From positions 1 through 54,599 of the forward strand of contig JAISUQ010000060.1 of assembly GCA_031272005.1 (NCBI GenBank): a stretch of DNA of 54,599 nucleotides. Direction: 5' to 3'. The notes under the pieces were generated by a model. It was given only the letters and a program-made list of their open reading frames with translations, was not told where the DNA came from and searched no databases. Source of the stretch: Coriobacteriales bacterium. GTDB taxonomy: Bacteria; Actinomycetota; Coriobacteriia; Coriobacteriales; UBA8131. Position numbers and translations under genes: made by a program. How positions within the stretch are numbered: the first letter of the stretch is position 1; each line of letters begins with the position of its first letter. Below, one piece after another: positions 1-7,658 of this stretch.

Positions 1-62
1 AGGGCGCAATGAATTGCGCCCCTACGGGGATTGCCATAGTCGGAATAAAGCAGTGCTTCCTA
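1..62 (+). repeat. Dispersed palindromic repeat, copy A
   Basis: Contains GGGCGCAATGAATTGCGCCC, two 9-base arms around a 2-base centre, followed by a conserved flank (CCATAGTCGGAAT, then CAGTGCTTCCTA). A diverged copy of the whole 60 bp lies in inverted orientation at 49778-49842, and relatives lie at 1209-1366 and 14591-14643. It abuts the 3' end of the VanZ-RDD gene, so it could act as a transcript-end hairpin. It may continue beyond the left edge of the window. Confidence 0.7.
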
Positions 63-1181
63 GATAATGCTGCTGGCCTGGCTGGTGCCGCTGAGGCGCT
101 CGTAGATCAGGCGTTTGCCATGGCGCAGGCCCCAGAGCAAATCCCCAACCAGCAGCAACACCAAGGCCAGCTGGATAACCAGCGGTATCAGCTGATCGTC
201 GGTTGCGGCTATCACCGCCGTGCACAGCGCCAGTCCCACCAGCACGATATTGCGCAGCAGGTAGCGCAGCACAATCCGCAGCGGCAGCGGCAGGCCGCCC
301 TTGCTGCCTTCGGCCCGGCGCACGGCGATGCGCACCAGGGCCTTGCCGAAGGTCCGGCCAGCAAAGACCGCCGGCACCAACATGCTGTAGGCACACAGCG
401 CGATGGCGTAGGCTGCCAGGTCCCTTTGTGGCCAGGACTCCGGCAGCACCAAATAGACCAGGATCTGCAACAGCGCCACAATCGCCCCATCCACCAAAAA
501 GGCCACAAAGCGGCGCAGGTAACCCACCTGGGCGGCGCGCTGCCGGCTGTGCTTGTTGATCCGCTCACGTGAGGGCAGTGCTCGGCCCAGCACGTGGGCA
601 ATGCCAAAGCCCACCAGCCCGCCTGCCGTGTTCATCAGCAGATCATCGACATCGAACAGCCGGTAAGGGTGCGGATAGAGGCCAAACAGCCCGGTCAGCT
701 GGGAGATTTCAAAGAACAGCGACAGAGCCAGGCTGAGCAGCAGCACCCGCTTCAGGCTCAACTGGAAGTACCAGGCCAGATAGACGCCCCAGGGCACGGT
801 CAGGGCCACATTGAAGAGCACCTGCAGCACGGCAAAGCTCTTCAGCGCCCCCGGCCAGGTGCCAGGCTCGGATAACACCAGACCCGAGCTGGAGAGGATG
901 TCGGTCACAAAATGGAAGGGGATAGGCTGTACATACTGGCTCAGCGGCACTTCGCTGGTCATCGTTGCCGGGTCTGGCAGCGGCAGTATCACCAGGTAAT
1001 AGGCGCATTGGATGTAGAAGATGAAGCTGACGAAGACCAGCGTGCGCAGAAGCGAGATGGCTCCATAGCGTCGGTAGCTGTAGATGGCATAAGGCAGGGC
1101 GCAGGCCGCAGCGATAGCCGGCATCAGCACCAGTGCCGTGCCGATAGGGAAGAGATAGGCATCCAGGATAGCAGTCAACAA
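60..1181 (-). CDS. VanZ-RDD fusion membrane protein
   Basis: Predicted 373-residue integral membrane protein. The N-terminal about 200 residues look like a VanZ-like domain: several hydrophobic helices and the conserved stretch around residues 160-190 (FEISQLTGLFG, then DVDDLLMNTAGG). The C-terminal half resembles an RDD domain, with an R-R-F-x-A-F-x-D signature near residue 225 and a later GKALVRI stretch. VanZ proteins are linked to glycopeptide or lipid-related phenotypes; RDD proteins are membrane proteins of mostly unknown or transport role. The only in-frame start is TTG, preceded by AAAGAG. It stands alone, flanked on both sides by copies of the dispersed repeat. Family assignment is good; function is unknown. 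Confidence 0.8.
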   Translation of the reverse strand: MLTAILDAYLFPIGTALVLMPAIAAACALPYAIYSYRRYGAISLLRTLVFVSFIFYIQCAYYLVILPLPDPATMTSEVPLSQYVQPIPFHFVTDILSSSGLVLSEPGTWPGALKSFAVLQVLFNVALTVPWGVYLAWYFQLSLKRVLLLSLALSLFFEISQLTGLFGLYPHPYRLFDVDDLLMNTAGGLVGFGIAHVLGRALPSRERINKHSRQRAAQVGYLRRFVAFLVDGAIVALLQILVYLVLPESWPQRDLAAYAIALCAYSMLVPAVFAGRTFGKALVRIAVRRAEGSKGGLPLPLRIVLRYLLRNIVLVGLALCTAVIAATDDQLIPLVIQLALVLLLVGDLLWGLRHGKRLIYERLSGTSQASSII

Positions 1182-1208
1182 AACTCTTTCATATATGGGT
1201 CAGTGCTT

Positions 1209-1366
1209 CCTAAGGGAAACGCTGATTAAGTCCCAAGTCTCTATTGACCGTAGGGGCGCGATTCATCGCGCGCTGCCGACCTGCGAAATTGCCCTGCTAG
1301 AAAGGGCGCAATGAATTGCGCCCCTACGACCAACGTAGGCTTGGGACTTAATCAATCTTCCTTAGG
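1209..1366. repeat. MITE-like inverted-repeat element
   Basis: The two ends are inverted copies of each other: CCTAAGG, then TGATTAAGTCCCAAG, then GTAGGGGCGC on the left, with the complementary order on the right. Each arm is roughly 55-60 bp and imperfect, and carries a copy of the GGGCGC(A/G)AT palindrome. No ORF lies inside. This looks like a small non-autonomous element, or two repeat copies inserted head to head. It occupies most of the 360-bp gap between the VanZ-RDD gene and the dehydrogenase; the remainder holds only the hairpin at 1453-1489. Confidence 0.65.
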
Positions 1367-1452
1367 CTATCTCAGCGCCAACAGCCTGTCAAACCCAACC
1401 GCCAGCGAGGCAGATGTGCGGTCCCTCCTAACCCTGACAGCCACTGAACACA

Positions 1453-1489
1453 CCAGCGCCCGCCGAAAGAGCATTCCGACGGGCGCTGG
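1453..1489 (-). terminator. Strong hairpin after the dehydrogenase gene
   Basis: A perfect 10-bp stem (CCAGCGCCCG with CGGGCGCTGG) and a 17-nt loop lie about 50 bp downstream of the minus-strand stop at 1542. There is no clear T-run, so it may be a weak or factor-assisted terminator or an mRNA-stabilising hairpin. Confidence 0.4.
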
Positions 1490-1541
1490 CTGCGTACTCA
1501 GCCGTGGCGGCTATCCTGAGCTATGCAACGCTTTATGCTGC

Positions 1542-2549
1542 TTACTCCATGTCCACTATGACCTTGATGGCCTCGGTTTTGTCGGCCGCCTTCTTCAAAG
1601 CCGCGTCCAACTCACTGAAGGGGAAGTGATGCGTGATGATCTCGTTGACCAAAGTGCGTCCGGAGGATAAATTGTCCATGACCTCGCGAATATCCTCGTC
1701 GTCATAGCCGTTGGAGCCCAGGATGTGACCTTCGCTGCTCATGACCTGGTAGGTGATGATGTCCTGGGGCTTCATGTTGATGCCCACGATGGACAGGCGT
1801 GCGTCGGGCTTGCCCAGCTTGAAGAACTCCTCAACCATGTTCGGCGCCCCGGCGCAGTCCACAACGATGTCCACGTTGATGGCATTTCCGTAGCCACGTT
1901 TGGGCACTGTGCCCCAGAGATCGGTGAGGAACTCGAACTTGTCGCCCTCTTCCGGCAGTGGTGCGACAATCACGCCCATCTTCTCCAGCAGAGCCCGCTT
2001 GTAATCAGAAAGCACGATGTCCACCACAACCGGTTTGATGCCTTGGGCTACGAGGGCACTGAGACAGAACAGGCCGATGGAGCCGGCGCCGTAGACCACC
2101 ACATTGTCGCCGGGTTTGGCGCCGGGGCGGTTCTTGCCACGCGTGCCCACACCAAAGGGCTCAATCAGCGAAGCCTCATCCCAACTGATGTTGTCCGGCA
2201 GATGCCAGGCACCCTGGCCCTCGGTGGCGTTCAGCACCTTGATGTATTCGGAGAAGCCGCCTGCCTGGCAGGTGTAGATGATGCTGGACACACAGCGGCT
2301 CGGGTGTACCCAGACCCGCTCGCCCTCCTTGAAATCCTTGACGTCCTTGCCCACTTCGGCTACCCAACCGGCGGTCTCGTGGCCGAACTGCTTGCCTGGC
2401 TCTACGCCAGCCCCATTGATGTCCGAGCCACAGATTGACGAGCGCACCGTCTTGACCAGGATCTCACCCGGCCCGATCTCCGGCCGCTCAATCTCCTCGA
2501 TGGCCGCTTCCAACATGCCTTTGTAGATACCAGCCTTCATTGTTGCCAT
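1542..2549 (-). CDS. Zinc-type medium-chain dehydrogenase/reductase
   Basis: A 335-residue MDR-family alcohol/polyol dehydrogenase. Likely catalytic zinc ligands are C40 (SICGSD), H57-E58 (GHE) and E130. The Rossmann motif GAGSIG is at 154-159. The four-cysteine structural-zinc loop normally near residues 90-110 is absent: only C86 and C94 remain there. The ATG follows GGGAGAG. It starts 35 bp after the transhydroxylase small subunit, so it is probably the last gene of that transcript and may act on a product of aromatic or polyol breakdown. The MDR family call is firm; the substrate is unknown. Confidence 0.85.
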   Translation of the reverse strand: MATMKAGIYKGMLEAAIEEIERPEIGPGEILVKTVRSSICGSDINGAGVEPGKQFGHETAGWVAEVGKDVKDFKEGERVWVHPSRCVSSIIYTCQAGGFSEYIKVLNATEGQGAWHLPDNISWDEASLIEPFGVGTRGKNRPGAKPGDNVVVYGAGSIGLFCLSALVAQGIKPVVVDIVLSDYKRALLEKMGVIVAPLPEEGDKFEFLTDLWGTVPKRGYGNAINVDIVVDCAGAPNMVEEFFKLGKPDARLSIVGINMKPQDIITYQVMSSEGHILGSNGYDDEDIREVMDNLSSGRTLVNEIITHHFPFSELDAALKKAADKTEAIKVIVDME

Positions 2550-2584
2550 TTCTTTCTCTCCCTTCCGTCTTCGATTATCAGCTC

Positions 2585-3385
2585 CTACAACGCTATATCA
2601 CCCAGACCTACGTCGGCGGACTTGGTCGAGACTGCCAGCTGCTTACTCTTGCCATCGGCTTCGATGGTCAGTGTGAAGTCAGCGTCTGGCAGGTCGCGTA
2701 ACCAGAAGTCACCCCAGCCGTCGGTCGTGGCGGTGTAGGTGCCGGCCTCTCCGCTCAGCGTCGCCTTGGCGCCGATACGCACCTCCTTGGCCTCCGGGTC
2801 GTAGATCGTGCCGGCCACGAACTTCTTCGGCAGGCCGCCCTTGTAATAGACCCGCGGCTTGGTGCCGTACTCCGGGTGCAAAACCTCGCAGTCCGAAAGG
2901 TCGAAGTCGGCTTCTTCGCCGAACTTGATGAGGTCGACATGGCAGTTATCCACGCAGCGGGGCGTACTGATTGGATGGTCGCCGTCCAGCAGGTGAGCGC
3001 AGCCGGTGCACTTCTGGGCCAACTGCAGCTCCTCGTTCCAATAGATGACATGGTAAGGGCAGCTCTCCACGATCTTCTTGTTGCCCTTGGCCTTGACGGG
3101 GTCGATAACCACCAGGCCGTCTTCGCGCTTATAGACTGCGTCCGGGGCGGCCTTGATGCACGGCGCGTCGTCGCAATGGTTGCAGAGCACGGGCAGATAG
3201 GTCACGATGACATGCGGTCGGGCGCCGCGCTCGTATTGGTTCAGCTTGCACCAGAACTGCCCACTGACCGGCTGTTCTGCCGCATAGGGCAGCCATTCGT
3301 TGCCGCAATGCTCATCCTTGCAGCCGACCTGGCAGTCATGGCAGCCCACACAACCCTTATAGTCGATTACGAAAACCTTGGCCAT
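2585..3385 (-). CDS. Transhydroxylase-type Fe-S (small) subunit
   Basis: A 266-residue iron-sulfur subunit of a DMSO-reductase-family enzyme. The N-terminal two-thirds carry ferredoxin-like cysteine clusters: C12-C15-C18-C22, then CNHCDDAPC, ESCPYH and CTGC plus CVDNC. This fits about three [4Fe-4S] clusters. The last about 80 residues, from roughly 185, form an Ig/Cna-B-like beta domain. That layout and length match the small subunit of Pelobacter pyrogallol-phloroglucinol transhydroxylase (AthS, about 275 residues). The chosen ATG has GGAGAG upstream and sits 5 bp after the large-subunit stop; a longer in-frame extension upstream lacks support. There is no Tat signal, so it is probably cytoplasmic. 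Confidence 0.85.
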   Translation of the reverse strand: MAKVFVIDYKGCVGCHDCQVGCKDEHCGNEWLPYAAEQPVSGQFWCKLNQYERGARPHVIVTYLPVLCNHCDDAPCIKAAPDAVYKREDGLVVIDPVKAKGNKKIVESCPYHVIYWNEELQLAQKCTGCAHLLDGDHPISTPRCVDNCHVDLIKFGEEADFDLSDCEVLHPEYGTKPRVYYKGGLPKKFVAGTIYDPEAKEVRIGAKATLSGEAGTYTATTDGWGDFWLRDLPDADFTLTIEADGKSKQLAVSTKSADVGLGDIAL

Positions 3386-3390
3386 CTCAA

Positions 3391-6012
3391 TCACTCTCCT
3401 TCGACCCATGAAGCGTAGTTGCTGCCGATGGCCGGGTCGTAGTCGCGCGCCCAGGCGTCCGGGTACTGCTGCTTCCACTGGTCATACTCAGCCTTTTCCA
3501 GTTTGGCGCACTCCACCAGATAGTTGGTCACGGCGAAGCCCGCGCAGTGCTTGGAGATATAGCGCGGCGGGCTGATCAGGTTGGAAGAACCGCCGCGATC
3601 GATGTGCGGGGCAATCGGGTCGACGCGCGAACCCTTGGCGATATTGACGGACCCGGGGATAGTGCGCACCGAGATGCGTGCACCACAGAGGATAATTCCC
3701 TGATCGTTGAAGACCTTGACGATGTCGCCGTTTTGGATGCCGCGCGCTTCAGCGTCCTCAGGCGCCAGCCAGACCGGCTCGTAATCGTAGCCATCCCAAC
3801 CCTTGACCTTGACGGTCTCGATCTCGCGGAACCAGATCATATCGTCACCCTGTACATGGGTGCGGAAGCGGCCGGCCGTGGAACAGAGCAACAGTGGATA
3901 CTCCTTGGCTTTCTCGCCATAGGGTGTTTCATCGTGCATCCAGCCGTCCTCGCTGGAACCGCCGATGAACCAGCGGGCCATCGGCTGACGCTCCTGGTCA
4001 TCCGGGAAGTTATCCGCCAGAGCCTGCGACCAGAACTCGATCTTGCCCGAGGGCGTATCCAGCGGGAAGCTCTCCGGATCCTCATAGAAGTTCTGCATGC
4101 CACGCGGTATGTCCCGCCAGTCCGGGTCCAGCTTGGGAACATAGTAAGTACGCTCTTTCAGCTTATCAAAGCTGACTTCTTGCGAAATCGGGAACATGTT
4201 GAAGGCTGCCTCAAACCACTGATCTTCGGTCATGCCTTTGCTGATATTCTGATCGACACCAAAGCGCTTGCCGATCTCCAAGGCAATCTCGTAGTCACTC
4301 TTGCTTTCGCCTACTGGATCGCAGGCCCGCTCGTTCAGGCAGGCATACTTGACCTGGGTAACCTGGCTGCCGCCGACATCGTCGCGCTCCTCCATGACAG
4401 TGGTTACCGGAAGGATCATGTCACAGAACAATGAGTCGTTCTCCAGCCATTGGTGGTTGGTCAGGAAGAACTCCACCTTGGGGCTGCGAATGGCGTCCTG
4501 GTAGTTGAAGCCACCGTTCCAACAGCCCATGTTGCAGGGCTTTTCGCTCCAGAGCAGATGCACTTCGGTACCGCCCTGGTCGGCCGGCAACGGATAGTTG
4601 TACTCGGTGAACTGATCCTCGCGGCTGGCCTTGATGATTGAGGGGCTGCCCCACCACTTGGCCGTGCCTTCGTTGATGACCTTGGCGACCATGGTGCGCG
4701 GCACCTGCTGGGGTACTGTCACAAACATGCTGGAACGATTGCACATCGTTATCGGGAAGGTAGTGGTCTTGGCGGCAGTCGGCTTGGCCATCTCCGAATT
4801 GGTGATATACATCTGGTTGACGCCGGGCTTGCCCAAGCCCTGCATGGCCATCTTGTAGGCAGCAGTACGTCCCGGCTCGTGGGAGTACGGGCCTTTGACA
4901 TGACCGCTGGAGAAGTGCACCAGCGCAGTCCGCATCGTGCCCCATTTGCGGGCCAGGGCCTTGATTGTCCATTCGGGCACACCGCATATCGGGGCTGCCC
5001 ACTCCGGGGTCTTAGGCTGCCCGTCCTCTTCACCGAGGACGTAAGCTGTGAGCTTGTCGAAGCCGACAGTGTGGGTCTGCACATAATCCTTGTCGTAGAG
5101 CCCCTCGGTAATCCAGACATACATCAGGGCGAAGTCCAGCGCCACGTCGGTGTTGGGCAGGATTGGAACCCATTTCATCGTTGGATGGCAGACCGCCGTG
5201 TAGTTGCAGAAGGGGTCGACGATGACGAACTCCTTGCCCAGCTCCTCCCAATACTTGATCAGACGGCTCAGGCCCTGACCGGCATAGTTCTGGGTCAGCT
5301 CGATGTCGCCGGCATGGAAGGCGATCAACTCAGTGTTCTCGCAGATGTCCAGGGGCACGTTCCACGAGCAATAACCGGTTTCTGGAGGTGCAGCCAGGCC
5401 GAGGCCAAAATTGGAGCCGGCGCCCCAGACGTGTTTGGCGCCCCAGTACCAGCCCTCAACGCTGTCGGGGGTGCGCACCTCGCGGGTATAGCCACCCAGT
5501 TCCTTGAGCAGGGTCATGTGCATGCCGCCGCCAGAGTGCAGGTCCTTGCTCTCGCGGTGGCCGTCTTCGCCGATGCAGAGTATCGCATAAGGGCCATAGG
5601 TCTCGGTGACCCGTTTGAGCTCGGACTCGATGATGTCCAGAGCCTCGTCCCAACTGATGCGCTTGAACTTGCTGATGCCGCGGTTCTGCGGGTTGGTCTT
5701 GGCTGGGTCGCCACCGGGCTCCCAGTCCACGCGCTGGAGCGGGTACTTGACGCGGTTCTTGGAGTAGACGCGGTTCTTGTAGGCCAGGGCGAAATAGGTA
5801 GGTGTGGCTTTCATTGAGGTCTTGAGTTTCTTGCCCTGGAAGTCGTACTCCCAGAAGCTGTCCTCCAGCTCCTCTGGCGTATAGTTCATGTCCCAGTGCA
5901 GCGGGCGGATGCGGACGATTTTACCGTCCTTGGAGTCGATGGCTACCGGATCGCCGCCGGTTCCGCCCATGGCGACACCTCGGACGACCGTGCGGACATC
6001 CTTATCTCCCAT
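3391..6012 (-). CDS. Pyrogallol transhydroxylase-like molybdopterin large subunit
   Basis: An 873-residue molybdopterin-dependent enzyme of the DMSO reductase family. It lacks an N-terminal Cys motif, so the large subunit has no Fe-S cluster, and it lacks a Tat signal. Both features and the length fit pyrogallol hydroxytransferase large subunit (AthL, 875 residues). H152, D183 and S184 (TPDSVEGWYWG) fall where that enzyme has His144, Asp174 and the molybdenum ligand Ser175, as I recall them. The family moves a hydroxyl between polyhydroxybenzenes without net redox change. The C-terminal region (DRGGSSNLISPPRYISKHCAG) also resembles it. The ATG follows AGGAGG. The exact substrate could be another phenolic. 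Confidence 0.82.
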   Translation of the reverse strand: MGDKDVRTVVRGVAMGGTGGDPVAIDSKDGKIVRIRPLHWDMNYTPEELEDSFWEYDFQGKKLKTSMKATPTYFALAYKNRVYSKNRVKYPLQRVDWEPGGDPAKTNPQNRGISKFKRISWDEALDIIESELKRVTETYGPYAILCIGEDGHRESKDLHSGGGMHMTLLKELGGYTREVRTPDSVEGWYWGAKHVWGAGSNFGLGLAAPPETGYCSWNVPLDICENTELIAFHAGDIELTQNYAGQGLSRLIKYWEELGKEFVIVDPFCNYTAVCHPTMKWVPILPNTDVALDFALMYVWITEGLYDKDYVQTHTVGFDKLTAYVLGEEDGQPKTPEWAAPICGVPEWTIKALARKWGTMRTALVHFSSGHVKGPYSHEPGRTAAYKMAMQGLGKPGVNQMYITNSEMAKPTAAKTTTFPITMCNRSSMFVTVPQQVPRTMVAKVINEGTAKWWGSPSIIKASREDQFTEYNYPLPADQGGTEVHLLWSEKPCNMGCWNGGFNYQDAIRSPKVEFFLTNHQWLENDSLFCDMILPVTTVMEERDDVGGSQVTQVKYACLNERACDPVGESKSDYEIALEIGKRFGVDQNISKGMTEDQWFEAAFNMFPISQEVSFDKLKERTYYVPKLDPDWRDIPRGMQNFYEDPESFPLDTPSGKIEFWSQALADNFPDDQERQPMARWFIGGSSEDGWMHDETPYGEKAKEYPLLLCSTAGRFRTHVQGDDMIWFREIETVKVKGWDGYDYEPVWLAPEDAEARGIQNGDIVKVFNDQGIILCGARISVRTIPGSVNIAKGSRVDPIAPHIDRGGSSNLISPPRYISKHCAGFAVTNYLVECAKLEKAEYDQWKQQYPDAWARDYDPAIGSNYASWVEGE

Positions 6013-6113
6013 AACGTGCCTCCTTTCATATTGTTGTTTTCAGGGATTGCTCTATTGTCCAGTCTATCGGGTTCGCGTGCCTGACTGTAATTGGCAATCA
6101 ACTGCAACTATCA

Positions 6114-6133
6114 CCAGTAACTTGGCTTACTGG
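6114..6133. promoter_or_regulatory. 20-bp dyad upstream of the transhydroxylase operon
   Basis: CCAGTAACTTGGCTTACTGG has 7-bp perfect arms and a 6-bp centre. It lies in the 224-bp gap upstream of the large subunit. LuxR-type regulators often use a dyad of this size, and Eggerthella catechol-enzyme genes are reported to be controlled by LuxR-type proteins, so an inducer-responsive operator is plausible. A second GC-rich palindrome (GGCCGCAGCGGCC) just after the 6237 stop may end the upstream transcript. Confidence 0.4.
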
Positions 6134-6236
6134 CGGCGAATGTCAGACTATCAGGATAGAAAGGCTGTTTTGTCAGCTTTAAGCGAACATATACCGGCTT
6201 TTGTGTGCGGCCGCTGCGGCCTGGCCACTTCCTGGT

Positions 6237-7646
6237 TTATTGCTTGACGGACTGTTCAATGCGTAGAGTCAGCATGGCGCCGAGGTCGTAGGCCTTGCTG
6301 CCAGCGACGTCCTCATCGCAGACCAGGTTGAAGCCCACCAGGCGGCGGTTCGTCTCGGCCGAAAGCGGCTTTGTATCCGTGCCAGCCACGGCATCTGCTT
6401 CGGTGCCTGCTCCGGCGTCAGTCACGGCGTCTGCTTGCGCATCTGCTTCCGCGCGCTGGTAAATCCGGATGACCGTCATATCGTCGCTCTCTTCAATCTC
6501 CGTGTAACGGTCTGGAGTCAGCTCCATGGTGCCGGCGGAGATGAACAGCGTGCCTCTGACAGCGATGGTGTTGGTGGCGATTGAGCCCGGATAGGCATCC
6601 TCGGCTGCCAGTGGCTGGCAGGCCAGTTCGGCAGCGATAGCCCGTCCGGCGCAGGCGCCCTGCACGGCGGCGTTCTTCCAGATGCCGACGATGCGTTGTT
6701 CTCCAGAGACCAACTCCAGGGCCTGGGCCACATCGCCGGCGGCATAGACGTCGGGGTCGGAGGTGCGCATCCATTCGTCCACCAGCAGCGCCCGATCCAT
6801 CTCCAGCGCACCTTCGGCCAAAAAGTCCAGGTTGCACTTCATGCCATGGGCCACGGTAATCTCGTCAAAGACAGCGGTTTCGCCGCCGGAGAAGGTTACC
6901 TGCAGCTGGCGACCTGCGGCGGCGGATTCAGGGCTGGGGTCGGAACCGGAAGCGGAGTCCGGGCAGTCCTCTGAACCGGAGCCAGAGCCGCTGTCGAGCA
7001 CCTGCACCGTCTGGATGGTCTGGCCCAGCAGCAGCCTGACGCCCTGGCGCAGCAGGCCCTGCTCAAAGCGGATGGCCGCTTCCGGCAGCGCATTGAAGTC
7101 CAAAACGTGCGGGTTCATCCCCACCAGAGTGACCTCGGCTCCGCGCTCCAGGGCGGCCTCCAGGCTCTTTAAGGCCACCAGCGAGGCGCCGGAGACCAGC
7201 ACGCGCCGGCAGCCCGGCCGCAACAGGGCGGCCTTCAGGCGCTCGGCGTCCTCCATCGTCCGCAGCACCAGCGGTTCGTAGTCGCAGGCCGGAAACCCCC
7301 AGCGCATCGGCGTGGCGCCGCTGGCGATGACGCACTTGGTATAGCTGTAGTCGCCCATAGCGGTGCGAATGCGATGGTTGGCCGGGTCCAGCTCCACAAC
7401 GGCGCTGCCTGTCAGAACCTCGGCACCCAGCTCGGCCAGCTCCTCCGCACTCCAGGGGAAGCATTGCTCCCAGCTTTTCTGGCCGCCGGCGTAATCTGAG
7501 GTCAGGATCGGGCTGTAGGGCGGTATCGAGGTGTTGGAGAACACCTGGATCTTGCCGGTATATCCGGCGTTGCGTAGGGCAATCAGGGCGTTGACACCGG
7601 CGGTGCCATAGCCGATGATGGCCACAGAAGTCTCCTGGTTTGTCAT
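6237..7646 (-). CDS. FAD-dependent pyridine-nucleotide-disulfide-type oxidoreductase
   Basis: A 469-residue flavoprotein. It has an N-terminal FAD motif (GYGTAG, residues 12-17), a mid-protein dinucleotide-binding segment (VLVSGASLVALKSLEAAL) and a C-terminal FAD-contact motif (DPDVYAAGD). The architecture is that of NADH oxidase, rubredoxin reductase and NirB-like proteins. Two low-complexity insertions interrupt it: a Ser/Gly/Asp stretch (about nt 6912-6997) and an Ala/Asp/Thr stretch (about nt 6360-6465). Its ATG lies 12 bp after the upstream Fe-S gene, with AGGAGG overlapping that gene's stop. The pair probably passes electrons between NAD(P)H and an Fe-S protein. Partner and substrate are unknown. 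Confidence 0.8.
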   Translation of the reverse strand: MTNQETSVAIIGYGTAGVNALIALRNAGYTGKIQVFSNTSIPPYSPILTSDYAGGQKSWEQCFPWSAEELAELGAEVLTGSAVVELDPANHRIRTAMGDYSYTKCVIASGATPMRWGFPACDYEPLVLRTMEDAERLKAALLRPGCRRVLVSGASLVALKSLEAALERGAEVTLVGMNPHVLDFNALPEAAIRFEQGLLRQGVRLLLGQTIQTVQVLDSGSGSGSEDCPDSASGSDPSPESAAAGRQLQVTFSGGETAVFDEITVAHGMKCNLDFLAEGALEMDRALLVDEWMRTSDPDVYAAGDVAQALELVSGEQRIVGIWKNAAVQGACAGRAIAAELACQPLAAEDAYPGSIATNTIAVRGTLFISAGTMELTPDRYTEIEESDDMTVIRIYQRAEADAQADAVTDAGAGTEADAVAGTDTKPLSAETNRRLVGFNLVCDEDVAGSKAYDLGAMLTLRIEQSVKQ

Positions 7647-7658
7647 CCCGCTCGCCTC

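Noticed and set aside
3391..6012. Tat-exported catechol dehydroxylase or acetylene hydratase
   Set aside because: There is no signal peptide and no N-terminal Fe-S Cys motif, and the small subunit has the transhydroxylase-type C-terminal beta domain.
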